A stretch of DNA of 29,843 bases, taken from positions 1 to 29,843 of IMG/VR virus record IMGVR_UViG_3300020401_000064. One strand, 5' to 3'. The DNA is from a virus. Under the pieces are notes generated by a model that had not been told where the DNA came from, made no database searches, and worked only from the letters and a program-made list of their open reading frames with translations. Within the stretch, counting starts at the first letter, position 1. Each line of letters opens with the position of its first letter. The translations under genes and the position numbers were made by a program. Positions 23,441 to 29,760 of the stretch are shown here, one piece after another.

Positions 23441-25391
23441 TGAACAGCTTGGAGTTATCGACTTGGAAGCGAGTTCCCAACAACGCTTGTGCGAGCTTGT
23501 CCATCACAGCACCCTCAAGGTCATCGAGGTCGTTGATCTCAACCCACTTGGGATAGAACTGCGAGACTGCATCGGATTGGATACCGATACCGATCACGTC
23601 GATGCCTGACTTCTCAACGATGTTGACTGCATCACGTGTGTATTGGTTCACGAGATCACTATCCATGGCACATGCAGGCCAACCGTCACTCAACGTGATG
23701 AATATCTTTCGCTTCTCAATACGTTGTGCAAGACGTTGATATGCATAGATGATGGCGTCACCGTCTGAGTTATTGCCACCCGCACAATCTGCGATCATGC
23801 CCATGGACGGCTTGGCCTCAAACAATCGCTCGTCAAAGTCCTTGAACACGTACATATCCAATGGCTCGCATCGGTAATCGTAGATGTTCAACTCACCTGA
23901 GTGATACTTGTCGTAGTCCTCAGACGACAACTTGAGGTCTGAGCGGTTGTTGAACCCGAGAACCTCGTACTTGACACCAGTGCGGTCGATAGCCTCACAC
24001 ACTGCGATGGCGACCTTCTGTGCAATAGACGCACGACGACGACGCATTGAACCAGACAAGTCGATCAGCATCGTGAGCGCAGTGTCCATCTCCTTGCGAT
24101 CTTCGCGCAGCTTGAACACGTTCGGCTTGGCTTGGTAGGCCGAGGTCAATCTGCGTGTGTCAAGACGACCGTTCTCCATGCCACCCTCCCAATCACGTGT
24201 CTGGGTAGCAACGAGAGCACGTTCGAGCTTGCGTCTCATGACATTGAGAGAACCACTGACTGCCTCAAGTTCCTTGGCATACTTGTTAGGCGATGCGTTA
24301 CGAAGGTCTCTCGATAGCGAGGTCTTGCCCTTACGTGAGTGCCACTTGTCTTGGCTTGAGTCGAACACCTTGTATGCGCCACGGCTCTTGCCGATTGCCT
24401 CACCGAACGAACGCTTGACGGCATCACCAAGGTCGAAGTTTTCGTACACCTCAATCTCGTCTGGGTCTTCGGACGTGACAACCTCGTGGCCACCACCTAC
24501 TCCGCCACCTTCGTGTGTACGGTCTTCGCTATCATCCCTAGATAGGGTGACTTTATCCCCATCCGTGCGAGATGGCTCGTCGCTATGGCCAGTTCCCTCT
24601 TCGTCCCCATCGGTAGGATTAGGTGCAGTACCCTCTCCCTCTCCTTTGGGCTCTCCGCTTGGTACATCACCCTCACCAGTCGCCTCACCTTCACCTCCTT
24701 CTCCGTCATCACACGGCTTTGTTGGTCGTCCAAATTCTTCTTGCTCCTCGTCGAACTCATCCATCCAATCCTCAGCGAATGACTTCGACACAGCCTCAGC
24801 CAACGTGCATACATCCTTGGTCGTCTCGCATGCGTCGAGTGCGTTGATGTACTTGTGTAGGTTGTTGCGTATGTTGTCTGGCAAGCGATCAAGACACTGC
24901 TCTGGTGTCTCGCCACCGTAGGACTTGCGACCTTCCCACGTTATCGCAACGGGGCCGATGAACTTGGGGTCTTTGAGACGCTCGTCTGTGGCATCGACCT
25001 CATCGAGAAACGTCTGATTAACCTCAGATGTGACGGCTCGTAGGTTTGTCGTCGCGCCTGGGTAATCGTCCATGACACGTCGCTCTAACCATATGTCTTC
25101 GAGCGCATTGTGTGTCTGGTGAAGTAGCTTGTTGCCCTTGTTCTTGCGACCCCACTCGTTGAGATACTCAAAGTCCGTGTGTCGAACGTGGCCTGCCTCA
25201 TGGTCAATGTAACCACGCATCACATCACGTTGCTCGTCTGTGATGTCTGCGAGTGCATCGACCGAAGGCACAGTGATTGTGTCACCGTCTGTAAATGCCT
25301 CGTTGCCACGGAATACCACGTTGATTTTGGACTCACGACCGAATACCGCACTGGTCTCAGTCATTTCGTGTTGGAATAATCCACCTTTCAT
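23427..25391 (-). CDS. cobT: CobT-like VWA protein with HEAGH zincin motif
   Basis: A 654-residue protein from the ATG at 25391 (AAGGAG six bases upstream); a longer frame to 25682 lies inside the CobS-like gene. Layout: N-terminal domain with a metal-binding HEAGH (64-68); central helical part; a long Gly/Glu/Asp-rich linker; a C-terminal von Willebrand A domain with MIDAS motif DLSGSM (about 444-449) and later TLSDGWP. This is the CobT architecture, the cobaltochelatase partner of CobS, though CobT-like/MoxR-like pairs also remodel other protein complexes. Ten bases separate it from the CobS-like gene, so the two form an AAA+/VWA pair. No CobN is present, so cobalt insertion is not established. 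Confidence 0.85.
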   Translation of the reverse strand: MKGGLFQHEMTETSAVFGRESKINVVFRGNEAFTDGDTITVPSVDALADITDEQRDVMRGYIDHEAGHVRHTDFEYLNEWGRKNKGNKLLHQTHNALEDIWLERRVMDDYPGATTNLRAVTSEVNQTFLDEVDATDERLKDPKFIGPVAITWEGRKSYGGETPEQCLDRLPDNIRNNLHKYINALDACETTKDVCTLAEAVSKSFAEDWMDEFDEEQEEFGRPTKPCDDGEGGEGEATGEGDVPSGEPKGEGEGTAPNPTDGDEEGTGHSDEPSRTDGDKVTLSRDDSEDRTHEGGGVGGGHEVVTSEDPDEIEVYENFDLGDAVKRSFGEAIGKSRGAYKVFDSSQDKWHSRKGKTSLSRDLRNASPNKYAKELEAVSGSLNVMRRKLERALVATQTRDWEGGMENGRLDTRRLTSAYQAKPNVFKLREDRKEMDTALTMLIDLSGSMRRRRASIAQKVAIAVCEAIDRTGVKYEVLGFNNRSDLKLSSEDYDKYHSGELNIYDYRCEPLDMYVFKDFDERLFEAKPSMGMIADCAGGNNSDGDAIIYAYQRLAQRIEKRKIFITLSDGWPACAMDSDLVNQYTRDAVNIVEKSGIDVIGIGIQSDAVSQFYPKWVEINDLDDLEGAVMDKLAQALLGTRFQVDNSKLFNASA

Positions 25392-25401
25392 GTTGGTCTC
25401 C

Positions 25402-27261
25402 TTATGAAAATACTCGTTGTGCAATGCCTTGAAGCACCACCTTGTCTTGCACGGTTGCGCGGTCGAGGATGGTTGTCTCAAATGCTTGCTGAAATGCCTT
25501 GGTCTCTGAGCCTGCGGGATAGAACGTGTAGAACGCCATAACCGCTTGCCCCAAGGCGATGAACCCACGAGGACTGATAGGTTGCAGAACCTTGCCCTCC
25601 TTGAACGCTTGCAGATGCTCGTGAACATACGAGTCGATCTTGTCGATGTCTGACTCCTCAAGACGTGATGCATTGGCGGCAATCAACTTCTTGCGAGCAT
25701 GCTTGGGCATGTAGTCAATGTGCGACCACACGGTGAACCTATCGAGCAACGCAATGGATTGCGGTCTTGCACCTTGGTACATCCCGAACTCATCACCTTG
25801 GCCAACGGTGTTGCCAGTTGCGAACATGCGGAACATTCTGTGTGGCTTAACCACACGACCGCCGTCCTCAGTAATCAGCAAACCGTTACCCTCGAAGACA
25901 CGTTGCATGACGTAGGATACGTCTGGCCTCACGAAGTCAATCTCGTCGAAGCATCCGATGTACGGGCCTTGCATCATCTGTGGCAAGATACCGTCAACGA
26001 ACGACGAAACTGTGTTCGTGTTGCCATGCTCGTCAGTCTCAGTCGTCAGAACGTCACGACCAATCAAGTCCATACGAGTGATCTCAGAGTCGAAGTTGAG
26101 ACGCATGAACGGATAACACAGACGTGCAGCGACCTGCTCGACGAGTGTCGTCTTGCCCGACCCAGTGTGGCCGTGCAGGTAGCACCTGTTGTTCGTGATG
26201 ATCGAGTAAAGCACTCGCATTAGGGGTTGGGGTTGGAATTGGTAGTTCTCGTCAATCTGCGGAACGTGTGGATGCGGTGCATCCCACGTCCATACTGGCA
26301 CGTCGAACGTGAACTGTTTCTTGGCCGCACCTGTGATACCGAAGACCTTGTAAGCCTCCTCGACACGTACTGAACCGCTTGGTATCGACGCATCACCTGT
26401 GGGTGTTGATGCACTTGGCTCCGTGGGTAGAGCCATCTTGGGTGCTGATTTCAGCTTGTTGATCTCAGCCGTGGCCGAGTTAATCGCACCGATCAACTCA
26501 CCGATGTCTGGCAAGCCTGCCGTGCCGAGCGTCATGTTAATCAGCTTGGCCTTGTCCTCGTCTGGTAACTCATACGTGCCAGGGCCAGACGCGATTGACT
26601 CCTCAACCCCAACGTCAATGTGTGCGTTGAGCTTGTCCTTGAGTTCAATGAACGTCGCCATTGCACCGATGCGTGTGTCGTCTGAGCGGTCAGGCGTAAC
26701 GCCGACCTCGATAGTCGAGAACACACCAGTGGCTTTTGCACTGCCGAGAACCTCGACGAATATCTCACGCACATCGTCTTCCGATGCGTAGTCTGTGAGG
26801 ATTGAGTAGGCCGACACGAGGTCGTCTAGGGACATGTCTTCGGACATGGACTTCTCCTTGGTTGTGAATAGGTCATGGTCGTTTGCGAAGGCGTTCCATT
26901 CCTTCACACCCACGTCGATTGGCCATCCAAAGTGGACGCCTGTCTTCGACTTGGGCGATGGGTTGGCATCACATGTGTTGTTCTCGATTGCGTCGAGAAC
27001 TTCGTGTGCCGTGATCTTCCCCATGACGCACATGGTTAAGACCTCGATGGGTAGTGAATCACGCAAGCCCGAGCCTGTCGGACGTGGTGATATTTGGTTG
27101 GACGCACTGCCAACGTAGTCTGACTTGTGGAACGCATTTGCGATGTCATGGTCTGAAACAGCAATGTTCGCATCCCATAGTGATCGCAGTTGCGAGCGCA
27201 GGTCGGCTTTCGTCGAGTGCGTTTGCCATGCTCTAATGCATTGGCTGGTAGCATCTGCCAT
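25402..27261 (-). CDS. cobS: CobS-like AAA+ ATPase (MoxR superfamily) with long N-terminal extension
   Basis: A 619-residue protein, about twice the length of ordinary CobS. The first ~310 residues form an unrecognised region. The rest is CobS-like: FDVPVWTWDAPHPHVPQIDE and NYQF, then Walker A GHTGSGKT (about 364-371), a DLIGRD segment, Walker B IGCFDEID (about 437), FRMFATGNT as sensor 1 and ALLDRFTVW as an arginine-finger region. AAAGGAG lies seven bases before the ATG. It should form a hexameric ring acting with the CobT-like VWA protein. Its promoter carries the same operator as integrase. The substrate is unknown: without CobN, a non-cobalamin remodelling role is as likely. Confidence 0.87.
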   Translation of the reverse strand: MADATSQCIRAWQTHSTKADLRSQLRSLWDANIAVSDHDIANAFHKSDYVGSASNQISPRPTGSGLRDSLPIEVLTMCVMGKITAHEVLDAIENNTCDANPSPKSKTGVHFGWPIDVGVKEWNAFANDHDLFTTKEKSMSEDMSLDDLVSAYSILTDYASEDDVREIFVEVLGSAKATGVFSTIEVGVTPDRSDDTRIGAMATFIELKDKLNAHIDVGVEESIASGPGTYELPDEDKAKLINMTLGTAGLPDIGELIGAINSATAEINKLKSAPKMALPTEPSASTPTGDASIPSGSVRVEEAYKVFGITGAAKKQFTFDVPVWTWDAPHPHVPQIDENYQFQPQPLMRVLYSIITNNRCYLHGHTGSGKTTLVEQVAARLCYPFMRLNFDSEITRMDLIGRDVLTTETDEHGNTNTVSSFVDGILPQMMQGPYIGCFDEIDFVRPDVSYVMQRVFEGNGLLITEDGGRVVKPHRMFRMFATGNTVGQGDEFGMYQGARPQSIALLDRFTVWSHIDYMPKHARKKLIAANASRLEESDIDKIDSYVHEHLQAFKEGKVLQPISPRGFIALGQAVMAFYTFYPAGSETKAFQQAFETTILDRATVQDKVVLQGIAQRVFS

Positions 27262-27304
27262 ACGTGTACTCCTTTAGGTAATGGTTAAGTTTAAGTTTGG
27301 TCAT
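27233..27304 (-). CDS. Possible 23-codon leader peptide overlapping the cobS start
   Basis: ATG at 27304 encodes MTKLKLNHYLKEYTYGRCYQ and three more residues, running 29 bases into cobS in another frame. Its AAAGG-containing upstream sequence (ACCTAAAGGTGTAC) is nearly a duplicate of the cobS ribosome site region (ACCTAAAGGAGTAC). It might couple or tune cobS translation, or be an accident of that duplication. Confidence 0.3.
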   Translation of the reverse strand: MTKLKLNHYLKEYTYGRCYQPMH

Positions 27305-27325
27305 GCGTCGTACACCTTTAGGTGA

Positions 27326-27355
27326 TGTATAACTCACTATACAAGGTGTAGTCAA
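27326..27355 (-). promoter_or_regulatory. CobS/CobT promoter with operator 3 (TGTAT-N8-ATACA)
   Basis: On the minus strand, -35 TTGACT (27355-27350), an 18-base spacer and -10 TATACA (27331-27326). The operator TGTATA-ACTCAC-TATACA as read on the plus strand (27326-27343) overlaps the -10, the same geometry as at the integrase. A short palindrome CACCTTTAGGTG lies just downstream (27313-27324). Confidence 0.6.
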
Positions 27356-27469
27356 GTTCTTTGGATGTTTGTGTGTCATCCTCCGAACTTCGGCTTGTCT
27401 TCGCGCACGACGAAATTGACAAGCACGGTGGTTCCGTCTCATGTGCAAAATCCTCCTCATGAAAACAGC

Positions 27470-27503
27470 GAGACCCCGAGAGGCCGAAGCCAATCGAGGT
27501 CTC
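27470..27503 (-). terminator. Hairpin, possible terminator after the MGLDQYA gene
   Basis: GAGACC (27470-27475) pairs with GGTCTC (27498-27503), continuing with CGA/TCG after one mismatch and enclosing a GGC-CGAA-GCC hairpin. On the minus strand it is followed by GCTGTTTTC, a weak T-run. The 253-base stretch 27305-27557 between the two leftward operons contains only this hairpin, one AATCCC-type repeat (27511-27525) and the cobS promoter. Confidence 0.4.
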
Positions 27504-27510
27504 ACCAGTT

Positions 27511-27525
27511 AATCCCTTTCAGGGA
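27511..27525. repeat. AATCCC-type hairpin repeat, copy A (degenerate)
   Basis: AATCCCTTTCAGGGA, with arms TCCCT and AGGGA around TTC. Followed at 27528 by GCATGCG, as is copy C. Part of a four-member set confined to the last 2.4 kb. Confidence 0.45.
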
Positions 27526-27558
27526 ACGCATGCGCTCGCCCGTGCCTATTACGTGCAA

Positions 27559-27978
27559 TTACCACCAACAGTCGTAGTACACGTGTTTCTTGGCTTTGAG
27601 TTCGCCCCTCGCCCATTTGCAGAACTCAAGGTCTTGCTCGCGATAGTCGGTCGCGCTCTCGTCTTGGAACTCGTGGCCGAAGAACAAACCGCCCAGGCTC
27701 GTGGGTAGGTCGTTGCCCTTGATCGCGGCTTCGAGCCCAATCACTGCGTCCGTGTCGAGTGACATTGGGTTGCAGTTGAACTCGTCGCGGTCGTTCCGCA
27801 CCGATTTCTTGCGATAGCCGAACTGAAAGTACAGTCGTTGCATGTACTCGTGCAGCTTGGCATGTTTGCGCCAGACGAATTTCGTCTCGACTTCAGGCAC
27901 GAGCATTGCTCTGCCTTCGCCGTCGTCGATCTCGCGTAGTGGCTCATGTGAACTGAAAGCGTATTGGTCTAATCCCAT
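27559..27978 (-). CDS. Conserved phage protein starting MGLDQYA, 139 aa
   Basis: GGAGG lies six bases before the ATG. The pattern MGLDQYAFSS, FVWRKHAKLHEYMQRLY, FNCNPMSLD, DLPTSLGGLFFGHEF, DYREQDLEFCKWARGEL and the final VYYDCWW recurs, from memory, in a family of small phage proteins that keep the MGLDQYA start, the W-R-K-H box, the LP-T-GG-FFG block and the aromatic end. Function is unknown. It is the last gene of the second leftward set, ahead of a hairpin and then the cobS promoter. Confidence 0.75.
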   Translation of the reverse strand: MGLDQYAFSSHEPLREIDDGEGRAMLVPEVETKFVWRKHAKLHEYMQRLYFQFGYRKKSVRNDRDEFNCNPMSLDTDAVIGLEAAIKGNDLPTSLGGLFFGHEFQDESATDYREQDLEFCKWARGELKAKKHVYYDCWW

Positions 27979-28039
27979 AGTTTCCTCCGTGGGTTGTTGT
28001 GAGATGCCTCATCGGGTCGTGGTCTCTCACACCACAACG

Positions 28040-28061
28040 AAAAGGGAGCCCATCGGCTCCC
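28040..28061 (-). terminator. Terminator after the kinase gene
   Basis: GGGAGCC-CATC-GGCTCCC (28044-28061), a perfect seven-base stem with a four-base loop, flanked by AAAA on the left, so the minus strand ends in four Ts. It lies 14 bases past the kinase stop. Another small hairpin, GTGGT-N7-ACCAC (about 28019-28035), follows before the MGLDQYA gene. Confidence 0.65.
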
Positions 28062-28074
28062 CTTTTTCGGCTTG

Positions 28075-28512
28075 CTACCCATTAATCCCTTCGGGATTAC
28101 GTGGGTTGGATTCCCATCGGCTCGCCATTCGCTCGCGCACCTCGTCTGGCACGTCGTGAACACTGCCGAAATCGTTCTGGCACTCGATCACGAACACGCT
28201 GTAACTGAACAGCTTGGCGAGGTTGAAGTACGGCTCCATCTCCCAACGTCGCGAGAAGGTGTTGTGTACGACGATGACGTGCTCGCCATCGAGCATGTTG
28301 TCTTCCACTCGGCTCTTACACCAATCGTGAGCCTCGCCAAGACGAGATGCGTCGAACCTGTACTCGCCATCGACCTCGAAGAAATCGTCAGCGCACACCA
28401 TGAGTCCGTCCACGTCCTCGTCCCAACTCATGTATGAGTCGAGGATTGTTCTCGCCAACGTGGTCTTGCCTGAACCTGCTAGACCTCGTACTAGGTACAG
28501 TGTCCTTTTCAT
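28075..28512 (-). CDS. P-loop kinase, polynucleotide-kinase/N4BP2-like (AAA_33)
   Basis: A 145-residue protein. Walker A GLAGSGKT (10-17) follows the first strand; CADDFFEVDGEYRFDASRLG (about 40-59) is the typical substrate-lid block; HDWCKSRV, VVHNTFSRRWEMEPYF and FVIECQND continue the pattern of the polynucleotide-kinase-like family related to NEDD4-binding protein 2. It should phosphorylate a nucleic acid end or nucleotide, but the substrate cannot be read from the sequence. GGGAGG lies five bases before the ATG. The hairpin repeat copy B overlaps its last codons (encoding NPEGING), and a terminator follows. Confidence 0.8.
   Translation of the reverse strand: MKRTLYLVRGLAGSGKTTLARTILDSYMSWDEDVDGLMVCADDFFEVDGEYRFDASRLGEAHDWCKSRVEDNMLDGEHVIVVHNTFSRRWEMEPYFNLAKLFSYSVFVIECQNDFGSVHDVPDEVRERMASRWESNPRNPEGING
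28083..28099. repeat. AATCCC-type hairpin repeat, copy B
   Basis: TAATCCC-TTC-GGGATTA, a perfect seven-base stem with a three-base loop, lying in the last codons of the kinase gene. On the minus strand the loop reads GAA. Confidence 0.6.
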
Positions 28513-28522
28513 GCTTGCCTCC

Positions 28523-28798
28523 CTAAACCTCGTAGTATTTCGTGGCCTCTGCGTCGGTCAGACAGTCCTCGCAGACGTGTCTTGTGCCGTCTGAGAACTC
28601 GTCGTCGTCGCTCCCGCATTGGTCTGGTGTCACCTCGCAATCGAGGTAGATTTGTTTGTCGCACCTGTCGCACTCGTATCCAGAGCACTCGGCACAACCC
28701 CATCCGTCGTCGCAAGGTATGCGATTAACGAACCTGCCATGGCCGAACGCTGTGGACTTGCCACAGTGTACGCATGGGTCGATGATGTCTTCGCTCAT
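28523..28798 (-). CDS. Zinc-ribbon protein, 91 aa
   Basis: Start at 28798 (MSEDIIDPCVHCGKSTAFGH), overlapping the stop of the preceding membrane-protein gene (ATGA); the longer frame to 29086 is accidental. Cysteine pairs: CVHC, C...CAEC, CDRC, C...C and CEDC, giving room for two zinc ribbons. The C-terminus is acidic (GSDDDEFSDGTR). No signal peptide. Possible DNA- or RNA-binding accessory factor; the family is not recognised. Confidence 0.7.
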   Translation of the reverse strand: MSEDIIDPCVHCGKSTAFGHGRFVNRIPCDDGWGCAECSGYECDRCDKQIYLDCEVTPDQCGSDDDEFSDGTRHVCEDCLTDAEATKYYEV

Positions 28799-29049
28799 TT
28801 CCACACCCCTTCGCGTACTGGGTGCAGTGAGTCCATGAACACGCACTGGCCTGTTCGCCACGTGCCGTCGCCGTAGTAGAAAACCTCGCCACAACCTGCG
28901 ATCCACTCGATGAACACGACCGAGAACATGGTCGTGAGCACGAGGAACATGAGGATGCCTGCGAGGACTTTGCCTACGTGCGCGAGCGTGTCTATGCGTT
29001 GTTGTCGCCTGCGTTGTAGTCGTCGTTGTCGCGTTGTTATGTATGTCAT
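28795..29049 (-). CDS. Single-helix membrane protein, 84 aa
   Basis: GGAGGC lies six bases before the ATG, just downstream of a terminator. Arg-rich N-terminus (MTYITTRQRRLQRRRQQRID), then one hydrophobic segment at about residues 27-47 (VLAGILMFLVLTTMFSVVFI), then a short aromatic, Cys-containing tail (GCGEVFYYGDGTW). The positive-inside rule predicts a cytoplasmic N-terminus. Function unknown; coupled to the zinc-ribbon gene. Confidence 0.65.
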   Translation of the reverse strand: MTYITTRQRRLQRRRQQRIDTLAHVGKVLAGILMFLVLTTMFSVVFIEWIAGCGEVFYYGDGTWRTGQCVFMDSLHPVREGVWK

Positions 29050-29069
29050 GCGTTAGCCTCCAAAAAAGC

Positions 29070-29103
29070 AAAAAAAAGCCCCACACGCGGAGCGTGTGAG
29101 GCT
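29070..29103 (-). terminator. Rho-independent terminator after the H1-like gene
   Basis: On the minus strand, AGCC-T-CACACGC pairs with GCGTGTG-G-GGCT (11 pairs with one mismatch) around a three-base loop, followed by eight Ts (29077-29070). Classic geometry. It separates the 29125 gene from the 29049 gene. Confidence 0.8.
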
Positions 29104-29124
29104 GTGTGGGTGGATGTGTGTGCG

Positions 29125-29532
29125 TTAGCTGATGCGCTTGCTGAACGCAGTCATGAACGCCGCGATTGCAGTCGCGTCTGAGCCGACCTGATCGGTCACG
29201 TATGCGGCAACCGCGTCGAAGTCGAGCGTGTCAGGCTTCGCCTTGGCCTTCGCCTTAGCCTTCGGCTTGGCGGTCGCTTTGGCCTTCGCCTTGGGCTTGG
29301 AAGCCTTCGGCTTGGGTGCGTTGCCGTTCGTGAACGCGAGGCCAACGTCGAGTGCGCCTGTGGCCAACTGCTCGGCCACGCGAGTCCAACGTCGTCTTGC
29401 GCCGTCGCGCATGTTGCCTTCGAGCTTGATGAGCACCAAGGCGTGTGCTTCGCCGTGCGTGAGTACGCCTGCGGTGATGTCTTCGTTGAGTTGTTTCACG
29501 GTCTTGCCCGCGAGTTCGTATGTGTCTGTCAT
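29125..29532 (-). CDS. Histone-H1-like Lys/Ala/Pro-rich protein, 135 aa
   Basis: AGGAG lies seven bases before the ATG. Residues 1-70 form a folded helical part (KTVKQLNEDITAGVLTHGEA, RRRWTRVAEQLATGALDVG); about 72-100 are a low-complexity KPKAKAKA repeat like bacterial H1/AlgP tails; the rest is an acidic-to-neutral helix (FDAVAAYVTDQVGSDATAIA). Such tails bind DNA non-specifically. It may condense or mark host or phage DNA, but that is inference. The repeat DNA is built from GCCTTNGCC-like units and could expand or shrink. Confidence 0.75.
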   Translation of the reverse strand: MTDTYELAGKTVKQLNEDITAGVLTHGEAHALVLIKLEGNMRDGARRRWTRVAEQLATGALDVGLAFTNGNAPKPKASKPKAKAKATAKPKAKAKAKAKPDTLDFDAVAAYVTDQVGSDATAIAAFMTAFSKRIS

Positions 29533-29578
29533 GCGATGTCTCCTGTGATGACGGTTGAGAGCGAAATTGCTCGGTAAC

Positions 29579-29593
29579 TAATCCCTTCGGGAT
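29579..29593. repeat. AATCCC-type hairpin repeat, copy C
   Basis: TAATCCC-TTC-GGGAT, five to six pairs, followed at 29595 by GCATGCG as after copy A. Lies 47 bases upstream of the H1-like gene. Confidence 0.55.
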
Positions 29594-29747
29594 AGCATGC
29601 GTGAGAGGACGACACTCCCGCCTGCGTGATGCTAAGTTCCTGAAATGGTTAGCTTCACGCACACGAGGGCATCGTTCGGAGCTACGCGAGCCTGCTCGCG
29701 GAAACGTCCGACACGCCAACAGCGAGGATTTCCTTGCTGTGGGAGTA

Positions 29748-29760
29748 TAATCCCTTCGGA
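29748..29760. repeat. AATCCC-type repeat, copy D (one arm degraded)
   Basis: TAATCCCTTCGGA; the left arm and loop are intact, the right arm is incomplete. The fourth copy of the set. Confidence 0.4.

Noticed and set aside
24157-24921. 254-codon plus-strand frame opposite cobT
   Set aside because: Ser/Pro-rich low-complexity translation that is the complement of the acidic CobT linker; no start signals.
25391-25682. 97-residue N-terminal extension of the CobT-like protein
   Set aside because: It lies inside the CobS-like gene in another frame, is Arg/Ser/Cys-rich noise, and the ATG at 25391 has an ideal ribosome site.
25699-26223. 174-codon plus-strand frame opposite cobS
   Set aside because: Antisense to the conserved AAA+ core, no ribosome site, no recognisable protein features.
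27305-27505. 90-codon minus-strand frame 27233-27505 as a gene
   Set aside because: Arg-rich translation crossing a hairpin and the promoter; only its last 23 codons have a plausible start.
28075-28127. tRNA-like 3' end (GTGGGTTGGATTCCCAT followed by CGGCTCGCCA), possible attB-derived sequence
   Set aside because: The T-loop lacks the canonical TTC, no matching acceptor strand exists upstream, and the bases are the end of the kinase gene on the other strand.
28799-29086. N-terminal extension of the zinc-ribbon protein
   Set aside because: His/Arg/Thr repeats out of frame across the membrane-protein gene; the ATG at 28798 is coupled to that gene by ATGA.
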